Below, piece by piece: positions 47,713 to 57,760 of a DNA stretch of 64,000 nt. The position numbers and the translations under genes are program-made. The notes under the pieces are model-generated. The model searched no databases, was not told the DNA's origin, and saw only the letters and a program-made list of their open reading frames with translations. Location: assembly GCA_963785645.1 (NCBI GenBank), contig CAWAWG010000001.1, positions 372,001 to 436,000 on the forward strand. The letters run 5' to 3'. Origin of the DNA: Trebonia sp963785645. Its GTDB lineage: Bacteria > Actinomycetota > Actinomycetes > Streptosporangiales > Streptosporangiaceae. The first letter of the stretch is position 1. Each line of letters starts with the position of its first letter.

Positions 47713-48807
47713 CTACCGCTGCCGAGGGTGCCCGCGCCGGCTGCCTGCGGGCCGCGTTCCCTGCCTGCCCCGGCCAGACGGGGCAGGCGAGCTTGAAGGA
47801 CCGGGCCGCGGGCCTGCCGATGCCCGTGTCGACGCCCGTTTTGACGCCCGCGGCGAGGCCCACGTTGATGTCGTACCCGGTGTCGCCGTGGACGTCGTCG
47901 GCGTCCGCGACCGGCTAGGCGCCGTCTGCGTCGGTGACGATGACCGCGTCGGCGTTACCACGGAAGGCGCGGGTATCCAAGACGACGAGGCACCGCCCGC
48001 CGTCGGCGTCGCCGGGGCCGGGGTTTTCGTCGGAGGAGTCACGGGGCAGGTCGCCGCGTTGGTACTCGTGTGAGTAGCCTGGCTGGTCGGCGTGGCCGAG
48101 GGCTGGGTGAGCGGAGGCAGAACCTGGGTGGCCGGGATAGCGCCAGCCGTGACAGCGGTACCAGACGCCGTCGGCGCCACGCTTGCCGGGGTCAGCTTCA
48201 CGCTGGTCGAGGCCGGGGGCGTGGCGGCGGCCACGCACCTGGCGCTCGATATCCCGTGCAGTGCCGGAGTCCGCGACCGCCGGGGGGAAAGGTTGGTGCC
48301 GGCCGGTCCGGATTGCCCGCCACTCGACGAGGCACCGCCCGCCGCCGGCGTGTCACCGCCGCCAGTCTGCGTCCCGTTACCCTCGGGCCCGGCGCTGCCC
48401 CGCGTCGCCCCGCCGCCACTAAGCGAGGTGCTCGTCTCAAGGAGCGCGTGGCGGACCGGCTGAACTCCCAGGGAGGCGCCGACGATGACGGCGGCTCCAG
48501 CGGCCACCGTCACGAGCCGGAGCCACCGGGTGTCCCACTCCGGAAAGTTGCTCCGCCGTGATCGCCGCTCCCGGACCGCCGGGAGCCTTGGCCGCGATTC
48601 CTGCCAGGCCCAGTGACCGCGCCAGGTCCAGTGGCGAGCCCGATCGACGAGACCGGCCAAGACGCTGACCAGCCAGGGACGCGGTGAGCGGCCGCCGATC
48701 TGAGCGCGGATCCGGTCGAGCCCTTCAGAACTGGGCTCGACCTCATGGGCTGCCTCGGACAGGGCCCGGCGTAGCACATCTTCTAGGCCGTCGTCGGGTG
48801 AGGTCAT
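47713..48807 (-). CDS. Probable anti-sigma factor, single-TM, Ser/Thr/Pro-rich exterior
   Basis: Starts at 48807, 28 nt after the sigma-factor stop. The cytoplasmic N-terminus (MTSPDDGLEDVLRRALSEAA, GLDRIRAQIGGR) is about 95 residues, one TM follows (LRLVTVAAGAAVIVGASLGV), and the remainder is low-complexity Ser/Thr/Pro/Gly. This topology and position behind an ECF sigma gene fit a membrane anti-sigma factor, but no HxxxCxxC motif is seen. The last ~100 codons may be out of frame, since another frame reads DTGYDINVGLAAGVKTGVDT. Confidence 0.6.
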   Translation of the reverse strand: MTSPDDGLEDVLRRALSEAAHEVEPSSEGLDRIRAQIGGRSPRPWLVSVLAGLVDRARHWTWRGHWAWQESRPRLPAVRERRSRRSNFPEWDTRWLRLVTVAAGAAVIVGASLGVQPVRHALLETSTSLSGGGATRGSAGPEGNGTQTGGGDTPAAGGASSSGGQSGPAGTNLSPRRSRTPALHGISSARCVAAATPPASTSVKLTPASVAPTASGTAVTAGAIPATQVLPPLTQPSATPTSQATHTSTNAATCPVTPPTKTPAPATPTAGGASSSWIPAPSVVTPTRSSSPTQTAPSRSRTPTTSTATPGTTSTWASPRASKRASTRASAGPRPGPSSSPAPSGRGRQGTRPAGSRRGHPRQR

Positions 48808-48835
48808 GCCCTCCGCTCACCTGCCCGCCGCATGA

Positions 48836-49722
48836 TTATGTCTCCTGCTCCAGGATTGACTTGAGCGCCGCCATGGCCCGGGCCGTGTGGCTCTTCACGG
48901 CTCCCCGGCTGATCCCCATCGCCTTGGCGATGTCCGCCTCCGAGAAGTCACCGTAGTACCGCAGTACGACGGCTTCTCGCTGACGCGACGGTAGCGTGCG
49001 CAGCGCCGAGGTTACCGCTGACCGCTCCATGAGTGTCAAGGCGGCGTGCTCGGCGCTTTGCTCGTCCGGGGCCGGCTAGGCGGATGCATCTCCACGACCT
49101 TGCGGTGCCGCAGCACCGATCGTGACCGGTTGACGATCGCCTGCCGCAGGTAGGAGAGCGCCTTCTCCGTATCACGCAGCCGTCGCCACGCCAGATGCAT
49201 CGCCTCGAAGGCGTCCTGCACTACTTCCTCGGCCGTCTGGACGTCGTGAACGAGCATCACGGCGAGCCGGACCAGCTGGTTGTAGTGCGACGTGTAGATC
49301 TCGGTGACAGCATCGGACGCGTCCCAGATGCGCGTTGCCGGGACGTGTGTCGCCTCGGGCAGCAGGGTGCTGGCCGCGAGTGTTTGCGTCACGTCCGTTG
49401 GACGCTCCACCCCATCCGCAGGTTCACCGCCGGCGCCGAGGTTTCCGCTGCCGTTAGGTGAACTTCTGTTACCCGGATCGGGCGTCGGGTTGAGCCTGGC
49501 TGTGCCGGGCAGGCTCCCGGTGCCGTTGACGGCGAAAGGCTCGCCGCCGGCGTCCGCGCCGCCGGCCCTTCCGCCGGTACGCGCATCAGGGACCGGATCG
49601 CCCGGCGGCGCGCTGAGAAAGCCGACTGTCGCGGGCGCACGCCTGAAGCCAGCATCAGAACCGCCTAGAGCCGTTCCCATGAGCTGGCCGTCCACGACAG
49701 TGTGCGCAGGCTTACCGCCCAC
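48836..49722 (-). CDS. ECF (SigE-like) RNA polymerase sigma factor (one frameshift)
   Basis: Region 2 reads IYTSHYNQLVRLAVMLVHDV, QTAEEVVQDAFEAMHLAWRR and LSYLRQAIVNRSRSVLRHRK. After a shift near 49,075 (one C missing) region 4 reads SALRTLPSRQREAVVLRYYG, DFSEADIAKAMGISRGAVKS and HTARAMAALKSIL. GTG 49722 gives a Gly/Pro-rich N-terminal extension of about 135 residues before region 2; a later start is possible. It is followed by a putative anti-sigma gene, so it probably responds to an envelope signal. Confidence 0.85.
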
Positions 49723-50117
49723 GCCTGTATCGATTCATAATCACGTAGCGCAACGAAGCAATACGCTGCGCAACGAATTTATAGTGCCGAACCCTCATTC
49801 GGTAACCCCACCCCAGAAACCGCCGCAGGATTGCGGAGAAGCCAGAATATCCGTTATCTGGGAAACAGGGCAGTGGGCAAAGGTCCCGGATCTGTCACAT
49901 GTTGAGCGGGTCCGATATGTTACTGGGGAGTAATTTGCCGGCGGGGCCGCCAATTGCGCATAATCGGCGGCCGCATTTGCTTGTGCCGTTCGCGGTTCGC
50001 GCGCCGCGTGGGCCCCGGCCTGTCAACCGGGCGGGCGGGCCGCGGGCACCGCGGTCGGCCGGCCTCCCGCTGGGCCGTCCGGCACCGCGCACAACCTCTG
50101 GCCACTATCATCGTGAT
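49723..50117. other. Divergent intergenic region between sigma factor and HIT gene
   Basis: 395 bp, AT-richer between 49,735 and 49,800, where the sigma promoter probably lies. No RNA gene or repeat was recognised. Confidence 0.4.
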
Positions 50118-50462
50118 GTGCCAGACTGCTTGTTCTGCGGGATAGCGGCCGGACAGATCCCGGCCACGATAGTGCTGGAAGGGAAGCGGACCATCGCCTT
50201 CCGCGACATCAACCCTCAGGCGCCAACGCACGTCCTGGTGGTGCCGAGGGATCATTTTCCCGACGTGGCGGCCCTCGCCGCCGCGGGTGGGGGGCTGCTT
50301 GACGAACTCGTCGGTACGGCGCGCGAGGTCGCGGTCGCCGAGGGCGTCGAGCCCACCGGGTACCGTCTCGTCTTCAACACCGGCCGGGATGCGCAGCAGA
50401 CCGTCGGGCATGTGCACGCGCATGTGCTCGGTGGCCGTCCGATGACCTGGCCACCAGGCTGA
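50118..50462 (+). CDS. HIT-family nucleotide-binding protein
   Basis: GTG 50118 (MPDCLFCGIAAGQIPATIVL). 114 residues with the zinc-type CxxC near the N-terminus, FRDINPQAPTHVLVVPRDHF and the histidine triad GHVHAHVLGGR. HIT proteins of this branch hydrolyse aminoacyl- or phosphoramidate-linked AMP. It is the normal neighbour upstream of phoH. ATG 50116 is in another frame and is not used. Confidence 0.93.
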   Translation: MPDCLFCGIAAGQIPATIVLEGKRTIAFRDINPQAPTHVLVVPRDHFPDVAALAAAGGGLLDELVGTAREVAVAEGVEPTGYRLVFNTGRDAQQTVGHVHAHVLGGRPMTWPPG

Positions 50463-50533
50463 CCCGAGACCGGGCGGCGACCCGTGAGCCGCCGCGACCG
50501 CATGGGTCAGAGGATCGCAACGAGAGCAGTGAA

Positions 50534-51580
50534 TTGACAGATACGCGCAGTGACACTCCGGGTTCCACGATCCGAATCGTTATTCCCGATGGCCATTCCA
50601 TGGTCGGCCTGCTCGGAACCAGAGACGAACTGCTTCATGTCATCGAGGATGAGTTTTCTGCGGATATTCACGTCCGGGGGAACGAGATCACAGTCTCGGG
50701 CCCGGCGGCGGAAACCGAGCTCATCGGCAGGCTCTTCAACGAGCTGCTCGAATTGCAGCGCAAGGGCGCCGAGCTTTCTCCGGACGCGATCGAGCGCACC
50801 GTGGGGATGCTCCGCGGGGATCACGGCGAGCCGGGTGTGCGCCCGGCCGAAGTGCTGACCCAGGGCATCCTGTCCTCCCGCGGCCGCACGATCCGCCCGA
50901 AGACCCTGAACCAGAAGCACTACGCCGACGCCATCGACAAGCACACCATCGTGTTCGCGATCGGCCCGGCCGGCACCGGCAAGACCTACCTGGCGATGGC
51001 CAAGGCGGTGAAGGCGCTGCAGGCCAAGGAGGTCAACCGGATCATCTTGACCCGCCCGGCGGTCGAGGCGGGAGAGCGCCTTGGCTTCCTCCCCGGCACG
51101 CTTTACGAGAAGATCGATCCGTACCTCCGCCCGCTTTACGACGCGCTGCACGACATGGTGGACCCGGAGACGATCCCGAAGCTCACCGCCGCGGGCACGA
51201 TCGAGATAGCCCCGCTGGCCTTCATGCGGGGCCGCAGCCTCAATGACTCGTTTATCATCCTCGACGAGGCGCAGAACACCACGCCCGAGCAGATGAAGAT
51301 GTTCCTGACCCGCCTCGGGTTCGGGTCGAAGATCGTGGTCACCGGCGACGTTACCCAGGTCGACCTGCCGGAAGGCCAGGTGAGCGGCCTGCGCGTGGTG
51401 CAGGACATCCTCGGCGATATTCCTGACATCCACTTCGCCCGGCTGACGAGCGTGGACGTGGTCCGGCACAAGCTGGTCGGGAAGATCGTTGACGCCTACG
51501 AGCGCTACGACGCCAAGGCACAGCCGAGCCGCGACCATGGCGCCGAGCTGCGCCGGCCGCACCACAGACAGAGCAAGTAA
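50534..51580 (+). CDS. PhoH-like ATPase
   Basis: Intact, 348 residues from TTG 50534. The N-terminal KH-like part precedes Walker A GPAGTGKTYLAMAKA (residues 144-158), ILTRPAVEAGERLGFLPG, Walker B FIILDEAQNTTPEQMKMFLT and the sensor TGDVTQVDLP. Genetically linked to ybeY across bacteria, with a proposed role in RNA processing. It begins 71 nt after the HIT gene. Confidence 0.93.
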   Translation: MTDTRSDTPGSTIRIVIPDGHSMVGLLGTRDELLHVIEDEFSADIHVRGNEITVSGPAAETELIGRLFNELLELQRKGAELSPDAIERTVGMLRGDHGEPGVRPAEVLTQGILSSRGRTIRPKTLNQKHYADAIDKHTIVFAIGPAGTGKTYLAMAKAVKALQAKEVNRIILTRPAVEAGERLGFLPGTLYEKIDPYLRPLYDALHDMVDPETIPKLTAAGTIEIAPLAFMRGRSLNDSFIILDEAQNTTPEQMKMFLTRLGFGSKIVVTGDVTQVDLPEGQVSGLRVVQDILGDIPDIHFARLTSVDVVRHKLVGKIVDAYERYDAKAQPSRDHGAELRRPHHRQSK

Positions 51581-51607
51581 GCAAGCACAAAGACGGGGAA
51601 CACGAAG

Positions 51608-52135
51608 GTGAGCGTCGATATCAACAACGAGTCTGGAGTCGCGGTAGGGGAGGACGCGCTCCGTGAGCTCGCGCAGTACGTGATAGGCCAGATGGAGGTC
51701 CATCCGCTGGCCGATCTGTCCATGCTGCTCGTCGATGAGGCGCACATGACCAACCTCCACGAGAAGTGGATGGAGGAGCCCGGGCCCACCGACGTGCTGT
51801 CGTTCCCGATGGACGAGCTGCGCCCGCACTCGATCGCAGGCCCGAACCGCACCCGGGGCCGGGACGAGGACGACAGCGAGCCGGTTCTCCTTGGCGACGT
51901 TGTGCTCTGTCCCCAGGTCGCGGCCGCGCAGGCGAAGCAGCACGGGCACTCCACCCAGGCCGAGCTTGAGTTGCTCACCGTGCACGGCGTCTTGCACCTG
52001 CTCGGCTACGACCACGCGGATCCCGAAGAGGAAGCCGAGATGTTCGGCCTGCAGAACGAACTGCTGCGTGACTGGCGAGATCAGCCGGCCAGCGGACCGC
52101 CGCCCGCGGGCGAAGGGCGGGAAGGACAGGCCTGA
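51608..52135 (+). CDS. ybeY: Endoribonuclease YbeY
   Basis: Intact, 175 residues. PTDVLSFPMDELR, LLGDVVLCPQVAAAQ and the zinc motif HGVLHLLGYDH (HxxxHxxxxxH) identify it. YbeY matures 16S rRNA and takes part in ribosome quality control. GTG 51608 follows GGGGAACACGAAG. Its stop directly abuts the next start. Confidence 0.95.
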   Translation: MSVDINNESGVAVGEDALRELAQYVIGQMEVHPLADLSMLLVDEAHMTNLHEKWMEEPGPTDVLSFPMDELRPHSIAGPNRTRGRDEDDSEPVLLGDVVLCPQVAAAQAKQHGHSTQAELELLTVHGVLHLLGYDHADPEEEAEMFGLQNELLRDWRDQPASGPPPAGEGREGQA

Positions 52136-53357
52136 GTGTCGCCCGCCGGGTGGCTCTTGATCGCCGCGATTGCCTCGATAATCGCGGCGGGCTGGTTGGC
52201 CGGGGCACAGACGGCCCTGGCCAGGACCGATTCCGACGGCCTGGACCGCTACGGCAGCCTGCTGATGCTGATCAGAGTCTGTGCCGAAGTATCTGGTGCG
52301 GTCTGCGTCACCCTTGCCTTCGCGCACTGGCTCGGCGGCGGCTGGCAGGTGTTCCTCCCCGCGGCCGGCCTGCTCCTTGTCGCGCGGTACGTACTGATAG
52401 GGGTGGGGCCGCGCGGCATGGGCAGGCGGCGCGCCGGAACGGGTGGCTGCCGCCGCCCGCGGTCTTCTCCGCCCGCTCTACGCCGCCCTCGGCCCGGTGG
52501 CGCGCCTGCTCGACACGGTGACCAGCGCACTCCCGTTCGGCGGTCAGGGCGGCGATCCCGAGCTGAACGGCCGTCCTGGTGTCGAGGACCTTGTCGACTA
52601 CATCGAGTCCCAGGACGAGATCGAGCCCGGTGAGCGTGAGATGGTCCGCTCGGTCGTGGAGCTCGGCGACACGATCGTCCGTGAGGTCATGGTGCCGCGC
52701 ACGGACATGGTGTTCGTCGAGCGGGAGAAGACCCTGAACCAGGCACTGTCGCTGGCGCTGCGCAGCGGCTTCTCCCGCATCCCGGTGACCGGGGAATCCA
52801 CCGACGACGTGATGGGGATCGCCTACCTGAAGGACATCGTGGCCTGGACCCACGAGCACCCGGACGATGAGGGGGAGGAGCGGGTGGAGAAGGTCATGCG
52901 CCCCGCGACCTACGTCCCCGATTCCAAGCCGGTCGACGAGTTGCTCCGCCAGATGCAGCTGCAGCGTATTCACGTGGCGATCGTCATCGACGAATACGGC
53001 GGCACGGCGGGCCTGGTCACGATCGAGGACATCCTCGAGGAGATCGTCGGTGAGATCGCCGACGAGTACGACAACGAGAGCGCCCCGGTCGAGTGGCTGG
53101 CCCCGGGCACGGCCCGGGTCACGGCCCGGCTCCCGTCGCCGACCTTGAGGACCTCTTCGGCGTCACGGTCAGCGCGGAAGACGTGGAAACGGTCGGCGGT
53201 CTCCTCGCCCACGAGCTCGGCCGCGTCCCGATCGCCGGGCTCTGAGGCCACGATCGCCGGCCTGCACCTAACGGCGGAGAACATGGCCGGCCGCCGCAAC
53301 AAGCTGGGCACGGTCCTCATCGAACAGATCCCCGCCCAGCAGCAGGAAAAAGACTAA
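52136..53357 (+). CDS. CNNM/CBS-domain membrane protein, hemolysin-C type (frameshifted)
   Basis: The N-terminal CNNM membrane domain (LIAAIASIIAAGWLAGAQTA) is followed by a shift near 52,435, then ALPFGGQGGDPELNGRPGVE, REVMVPRTDMVFVEREKTLN (first CBS), VDELLRQMQLQRIHVAIVID EYGGTAGLVT (second CBS) and, between compensating shifts near 53,127 and 53,243, DLEDLFGVTVSAEDVETVGG and LLAHELGRVPIAG of the CorC/HlyC domain. About 405 residues when repaired. Family members influence Mg2+/Co2+ transport. Last gene of the phoH-ybeY unit. Confidence 0.88.
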
Positions 53358-53367
53358 ACCCAAGGTC

Positions 53368-53393
53368 ATCCCGAACGGATCCGTGTTTCACCC
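53368..53393 (+). repeat. Copy of the interspersed CCGAACGG element
   Basis: ATCCCGAACGGATCCGTGTT then TCACCC, 10 nt after the CNNM stop. It contains the 10-bp palindrome ACGGATCCGT. Confidence 0.78.
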
Positions 53394-53421
53394 AGTCAGC
53401 CAACACCTCCGGCCGGCAGTC

Positions 53422-53459
53422 CCGGCATGTCGGGCGCTGGCGCGCCACGACATGCCCGG
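53422..53459. terminator. Terminator hairpin after the CNNM gene
   Basis: GGCATGTCG and CGACATGCC enclose an inner GGCGC/GCGCC stem, with one bulged C near the base. Placed after the phoH-ybeY-CNNM unit. Confidence 0.7.
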
Positions 53460-53533
53460 AATATTTCATGATCTGATCCCGGTATCTATATCCCCGCATG
53501 AAGGCGCGGGCCGATGCTCACTACACTGCTCCC

Positions 53534-53887
53534 GTGAGCGATGCGACTGCCGGGAATGGCCTCGACCCGGAGGACGAGAAGATCATTACCCTGGCCCGGT
53601 CGACGCGGGCCCGGGTGGCCGCGTCCGAGGGCGCGGCGGTGCGTGACGAGACCGGGCGCACCTACACCGCCGCGGCGGTGGCCCTGCCGTCGCTGCGGCT
53701 GTCCGCGTTGCGGCTCGCGGTCGCGATGGCCGTCTCCTCTGGCGCGGAATCCCTGGAGGCCGCCGCGCTGGTCAGCGACTCAGATCCCGACCCGGGCGAC
53801 CTAGCCGCCGTCCGTGACCTCGGCCCCGGCGCTCCCGTTTTCCACGCCGCGCCTGACGGCAAACTCCGCGCGACGCTGGTCCCCTGA
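53534..53887 (+). CDS. Cytidine deaminase-like protein without zinc motifs
   Basis: GTG 53534 (MSDATAGNGLDPEDEKIITL). 117 residues with the fold outline of small cytidine deaminases (RDETGRTYTAAAVALPSLRL, ALRLAVAMAVSSGAESLEAA), but the HAE and PCxxC zinc motifs are absent. In actinobacteria this reduced form sits between the CNNM gene and era. It is probably not an active deaminase. Confidence 0.75.
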   Translation: MSDATAGNGLDPEDEKIITLARSTRARVAASEGAAVRDETGRTYTAAAVALPSLRLSALRLAVAMAVSSGAESLEAAALVSDSDPDPGDLAAVRDLGPGAPVFHAAPDGKLRATLVP

Positions 53888-53892
53888 CCGAG

Positions 53893-54390
53893 CTAGGACC
53901 GCCTGGGCAGACGCACCGGGCGCGCGGGCATGTCGCCGCGTAGCAGCCTGTCCATCAGGTCCGCGAGTCCGAGCGGCGAGATCCGCTCGGTCGCCGCGCG
54001 CAGGTCCTCGACGCTCCACCAGCGGTGGCCAGTGATCATGGAGCGCTCAAGGTCCTCCTGACCGTCCATGTCCAGCTTCCTATGGGAAACGCGCAAGAAG
54101 AAGAACGAGTGCGCGCCGAGGAACAGCTTGTCCTTTTCCTCGGCCACCCACAGACCCGACGACGTCGCCACGACCGGCCCGAGCTCGGCTTCGGTGGCGG
54201 CGAACCCGGTCTCCTCGAAGAGTTCCCGCACGGCGGCCCCCCGCACCGTCTCGCCCCGATGCACGCCACCGCCCGGTGTGAACCACCACCGCTCCCCGTC
54301 CTCCTCCCGCGCGCTGAACAGCAGGACCCGTCTCTCCGGATCGGCCACTAGAATCCGCGCGGTCGGCCGCCAGATGGGAGTCCGGTTCAC
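53893..54390 (-). CDS. Nudix hydrolase
   Basis: 165 residues, GTG 54390. The Nudix box GGGVHRGETVRGAAVRELFE ETGF fits GX5EX7REUXEEXGU completely. It cleaves a nucleoside diphosphate-linked substrate. N-terminal RPTARILVADPERRVLLFSA is typical of the Nudix fold. It is convergent with the deaminase-like gene (5-nt gap) and divergent from era. Confidence 0.9.
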   Translation of the reverse strand: MNRTPIWRPTARILVADPERRVLLFSAREEDGERWWFTPGGGVHRGETVRGAAVRELFEETGFAATEAELGPVVATSSGLWVAEEKDKLFLGAHSFFFLRVSHRKLDMDGQEDLERSMITGHRWWSVEDLRAATERISPLGLADLMDRLLRGDMPARPVRLPRRS

Positions 54391-54469
54391 AAATCAGACA
54401 TTATCCGCTCAAGCGTGACCCCGGTACCGGTCCGCCGGCCTCGTGGCCTGCGCCCAACGGGTGATCCGG

Positions 54470-55466
54470 ATGCACGACAATAAATGGGTGAACCAGCCGC
54501 GAGTGACCGAGAAGAAGACCGGGCGAGCCCGGGGAACCGGCGCACCCGCTGGCTCCGCGCCGCGAGAGCCCGTCTTCCGGTCGGGCTTCGCATGTCTCGT
54601 CGGCCGCCCGAACGTCGGCAAGTCCACGCTGACCAACGCCCTGGTCGGCGCGAAGGTCGCGATCACGAGCAACCGCCCGCAGACGACACGGCGGGTGATC
54701 CGCGGCATCGTGCACCGGCCCGATGCCCAGCTGGTCATCGTCGATACGCCTGGCCTGCACCGGCCAAGGACGCTGCTCGGCGAGCGTCTCGACAGCCTGG
54801 TCCGCTCCACGCTCACCGAGGTGGACGTGATCGGATTCTGCGTGCCCGCTCCGGACAACGTGGGTCCCGGCGACAAGTACCTGGCCAGGGAACTCGCCGC
54901 GCTCAAGGGCACCCCGGTCGTCGCGATCGTCACCAAGGCCGATGAGGTCTCACCGGAGCGGATCGCCGAGCAACTCCTGGCGGTCAGCGAGCTGGGGGAG
55001 TGGGCGGACGTAGTGCCCGTTTCCGCCGTGGCCGGATTCCAGCTCGACGTGCTCCAGGACATCCTGGTCAGCTACCTTCCGGAAGGTCCGGCACTCTATC
55101 CGGACGGCGAGCTGACCGACGAGCCCGAGCAGATCATGGTCGCCGAGCTGATCCGCGAGGCTGCCCTGGAGGGCGTCCGCGACGAGCTGCCGCACTCGAT
55201 CGCGGTGCTGGTCGAGGAGATGGGGCCGCGCGAGGATCAGCCCGACCTGATCGACGTGCACGCCGAGCTGTACGTCGAGCGTCCCAGCCAGAAGGCGATC
55301 GTCATCGGCACCAAGGGCGCACGTCTCAAGGAGGTCGGCACCCAGGCTCGCCAGCAGATCGAGGCGCTCCTCGGCAGCCGCGATCTACCTCGACCTGCAC
55401 GTAAGGATCGCCAAGGACTGGCAGCGCAACCCGAAGTACCTGCGCCGCCTGGGCTTCTACGACTGA
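54470..55466 (+). CDS. era: Ribosome-assembly GTPase Era (one frameshift)
   Basis: G1 GRPNVGKSTLTNALVG, G2 region NRPQTTRRVIRGI, G3 DTPGLHRPRTLLGE and G4 TKADE are followed by the KH domain (AIVIGTKGARLKEVGTQARQ). At about 55,380 one extra base shifts the frame; in the other frame the expected C-terminus IYLDLHVRIAKDWQRNPKYL follows, with TGA at 55464-55466. ATG 54470 is chosen; GTG 54488 or 54503 could be the start. Era binds the 3' end of 16S rRNA. Confidence 0.93.
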
Positions 55467-55473
55467 CCGGCGA

Positions 55474-56484
55474 CTACGACTGACCGGCGACGGCGAGTTC
55501 AACCGCGTGGAAGTCGGGCGAGTCCACCTCGAAGCCCATGACCTCGTTGACCGCGATCATGTGAGCGTTGCTGGTCGCGTTCCCGGTCTCGATCCGCTCG
55601 ACCGTCGGCTCGGACCTCGGCCAGCCACTCCAGCATCGCGGTCTTCACCAGGAGCCCGAGCCGGTGCCCGCGATGCTGGCGGGTCACCGCGGTCAGCCCC
55701 TGATACGCGCACTGGGGATCGCGCGGGTCAACCGCGAGCTCCGTCATCGCTGCCAGTGCCCCGCTCGCCGCATGCACCGCCGCGATCCTGTAGACGTGTA
55801 GCCCCATGACCGCCAGCACCGCATCGGCGCGATCCCGGACCAGGTCGCCGTTCCAGACCTGAGCCTCGTAGCCCGCGTCGTGCGGGGCGTCGGCGTAGGC
55901 GTTCAGCACCCCCGCCAGCGACTCCAGGTACTCCGGCGGCGTCGGTCCCTCCCAGCGGACCAGCGTGTATCCCACGGCGACAGCGGCCGCCTCCGACCGC
56001 AACCGGGCGATCTTTTCCGATGGGACCGCACGCAGGTCGAGCCGGGCGGAGCGTGCCGGCCATTCCCGGCTTCGCGCCGAGCGCGGCCGCGAACGCATCG
56101 CCGGCCGATCCGTCCCTGACCTGGCCCCGGAGCACCGAGCGGCCAGCGGCGGCGGCCCGCTCCGCGGCATGCCGCAGCAGGTCCCGGCCCAGTCCCCGCC
56201 GCCGCGCCGCGGGATCGATGGTGATCAGCAGGTCGCCGCGGTCGCGGTTGGCCAGATCGGGCAGTTCAAGGCGGTACCAGGCGACGACGCTACCCGGCCC
56301 GGCTCCCGGGACGAACCAGGTCTCGGCCGGGTCGCCGGCTAAAGCCGAGGCCCAGCCAGCCGCGGAGCGTCTGCTCCGTCATCCGCCACCCGGCCGGGTT
56401 GTCGATGTCCTGGGACGCATTCAAGATCGCCAGGCAGCCGCGGAGAGCCGCGGTATCCGCCGGTTCCCACCGCACGATGCGCAC
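55474..56484 (-). CDS. GNAT-family acetyltransferase, double-domain (frameshifted)
   Basis: GTG 56484 (MRIVRWEPADTAALRGCLAI) aligns with the start of the paralogue upstream; GTG 56511 is an alternative. A first GNAT half contains LLITIDPAARRRGLGRDLLR (acetyl-CoA loop), a second AMTELAVDPRDPQCAYQGLT and AVTRQHRGHRLGLLVKTAML, where the Q/RxxGxG-like loop binds acetyl-CoA. The C-terminus ETGNATSNAHMIAVNE is read in another frame. Three or more indels are present. It converges with era, 8 nt from its stop. Confidence 0.75.
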
Positions 56485-56593
56485 GCCGCTAGTCAACCGA
56501 AGCCCTTCCACACAGTGCCACTGAAGCCAGCATGGACACTAAACGATAATGCCGCTAAACGCGACTTCACTGGACATTTAACCGCAGTAGGGC

Positions 56594-57600
56594 TCAGCGC
56601 ATGTCAGCGACGGGAATCTCGTAGGACCGCCAGCCGGGCTCGACCACCTGGTAGCCGAGCTGCTCGTTGACCGCGATCATGTGCGCGTTGCTGGCCGCGT
56701 TCCCGGTCGCGATCCATTCAAGCTGCGGCTCCGCCGAAGCCAGCAGCTCGAGCATCGCGGTCTTCACGAGCAGACCGAGCCGGTGACCGCGATGCGACCT
56801 GATCACCGCCGTGAGCTGCTGGAATCCCCACTGGGGATGCTCAGGATCGACGACGACCTCGCTGAAGGCGGCCATCTCGCCGGTCGCGTCCGCGATCGCG
56901 GCGACGCTGTGCCCGCGCAGCAGTCCGGCGCGCTGCGGGATTCCCGTCCGCTCGCGGACTCGCTGGGCGTCCCAGATCTCCGGTTCCTCGTTCTCGCCGT
57001 GCGGCGCGTCGTTGAAGGCGTTCAACACCTCGGCCATCGGCGCGTAGTACTCCTCAGGGACCGGCCCCGGTCCAGGAGACCAGCGAGTACTCGGCGGCGG
57101 CCTTCTCCGCGGTCGCGCGCAGCGAGGCGATCGTCTCCGCGGAGATCTCCCGCAGGTACTGGATCCGGCGGACCTCCTCCAGGTCAAGCCGTGCCCCGAC
57201 CGCCTGCGCGAACGCCGTCTCCGGCGCTGCCAGCGGTCGTCGTGGCGCTGAACAGGGTCCGGCCGTGCCGCTGCGCCCGCGTCCCTCGTGTCGAAGCAGC
57301 TCACGCCCGATGCCGCGCCGCCGCCGGGCGGGGTGCACGGTGGGGCCGCCGTCGGCCTTGTCGAGGTTCTCCAGGTCGGGCAGACTCGATCCGGTAGTAG
57401 CCGACGACCGTGCCATCCTCGTCGAAGGCGGCCCAGGTCTCTCCAGGAGTCAGGTTGAAGCCCTGGCGGAGGTACATGCCGAAAAACCCGTACGACGACG
57501 GCGGCTCGACCGGCTCGTCGTCCTTGTGGGCGGCGAGCATGACGTCGTAGCACCCCCGCGCGGTTCTCTCGTCAGCGAGATCCCACTGTTCGATGCGCAT
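56594..57600 (-). CDS. GNAT-family acetyltransferase, paralogue of the neighbour (frameshifted)
   Basis: ATG 57600 (MRIEQWDLADERTARGCYDV). Contains SSYGFFGMYLRQGFNLTPGE, DEDGTVVGYYRIE, EYSLVSWTGAGPVPEEYYAP, EVVVDPEHPQWGFQQLTAVI, RSHRGHRLGLLVKTAMLELL and ATGNAASNAHMIAVNEQLGY. It has the same double-GNAT plan as the next gene, with RGHRLGLLVKTAML identical in both, so they arose by tandem duplication. Similar actinobacterial proteins acetylate small amines or antibiotics; the substrate here is unknown. Confidence 0.78.
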
Positions 57601-57760
57601 CGTCCAAGCCAACCCCAGCGGCCGTGAGATCGCCACAGATTTTTTGACCTGCGCATCGTTGCGTCCGAGTATACTACAGACTAAATGCGATCATCATAAG
57701 CGATCCATCGCCCGAATCGCGGTACGCTAGGCCGCCGGGCTAACTACCGAAGGGACGGAC

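Noticed and set aside
46838..48073. Plus-strand frame over rsmE and the anti-sigma gene
   Set aside because: rsmE on the minus strand has all family motifs; the plus frame is Ser/Arg/Pro-rich without structure.
50507..52327. 606-codon minus-strand frame opposite phoH and ybeY
   Set aside because: The plus strand carries clear PhoH and YbeY motifs; the antisense translation has no recognisable fold.
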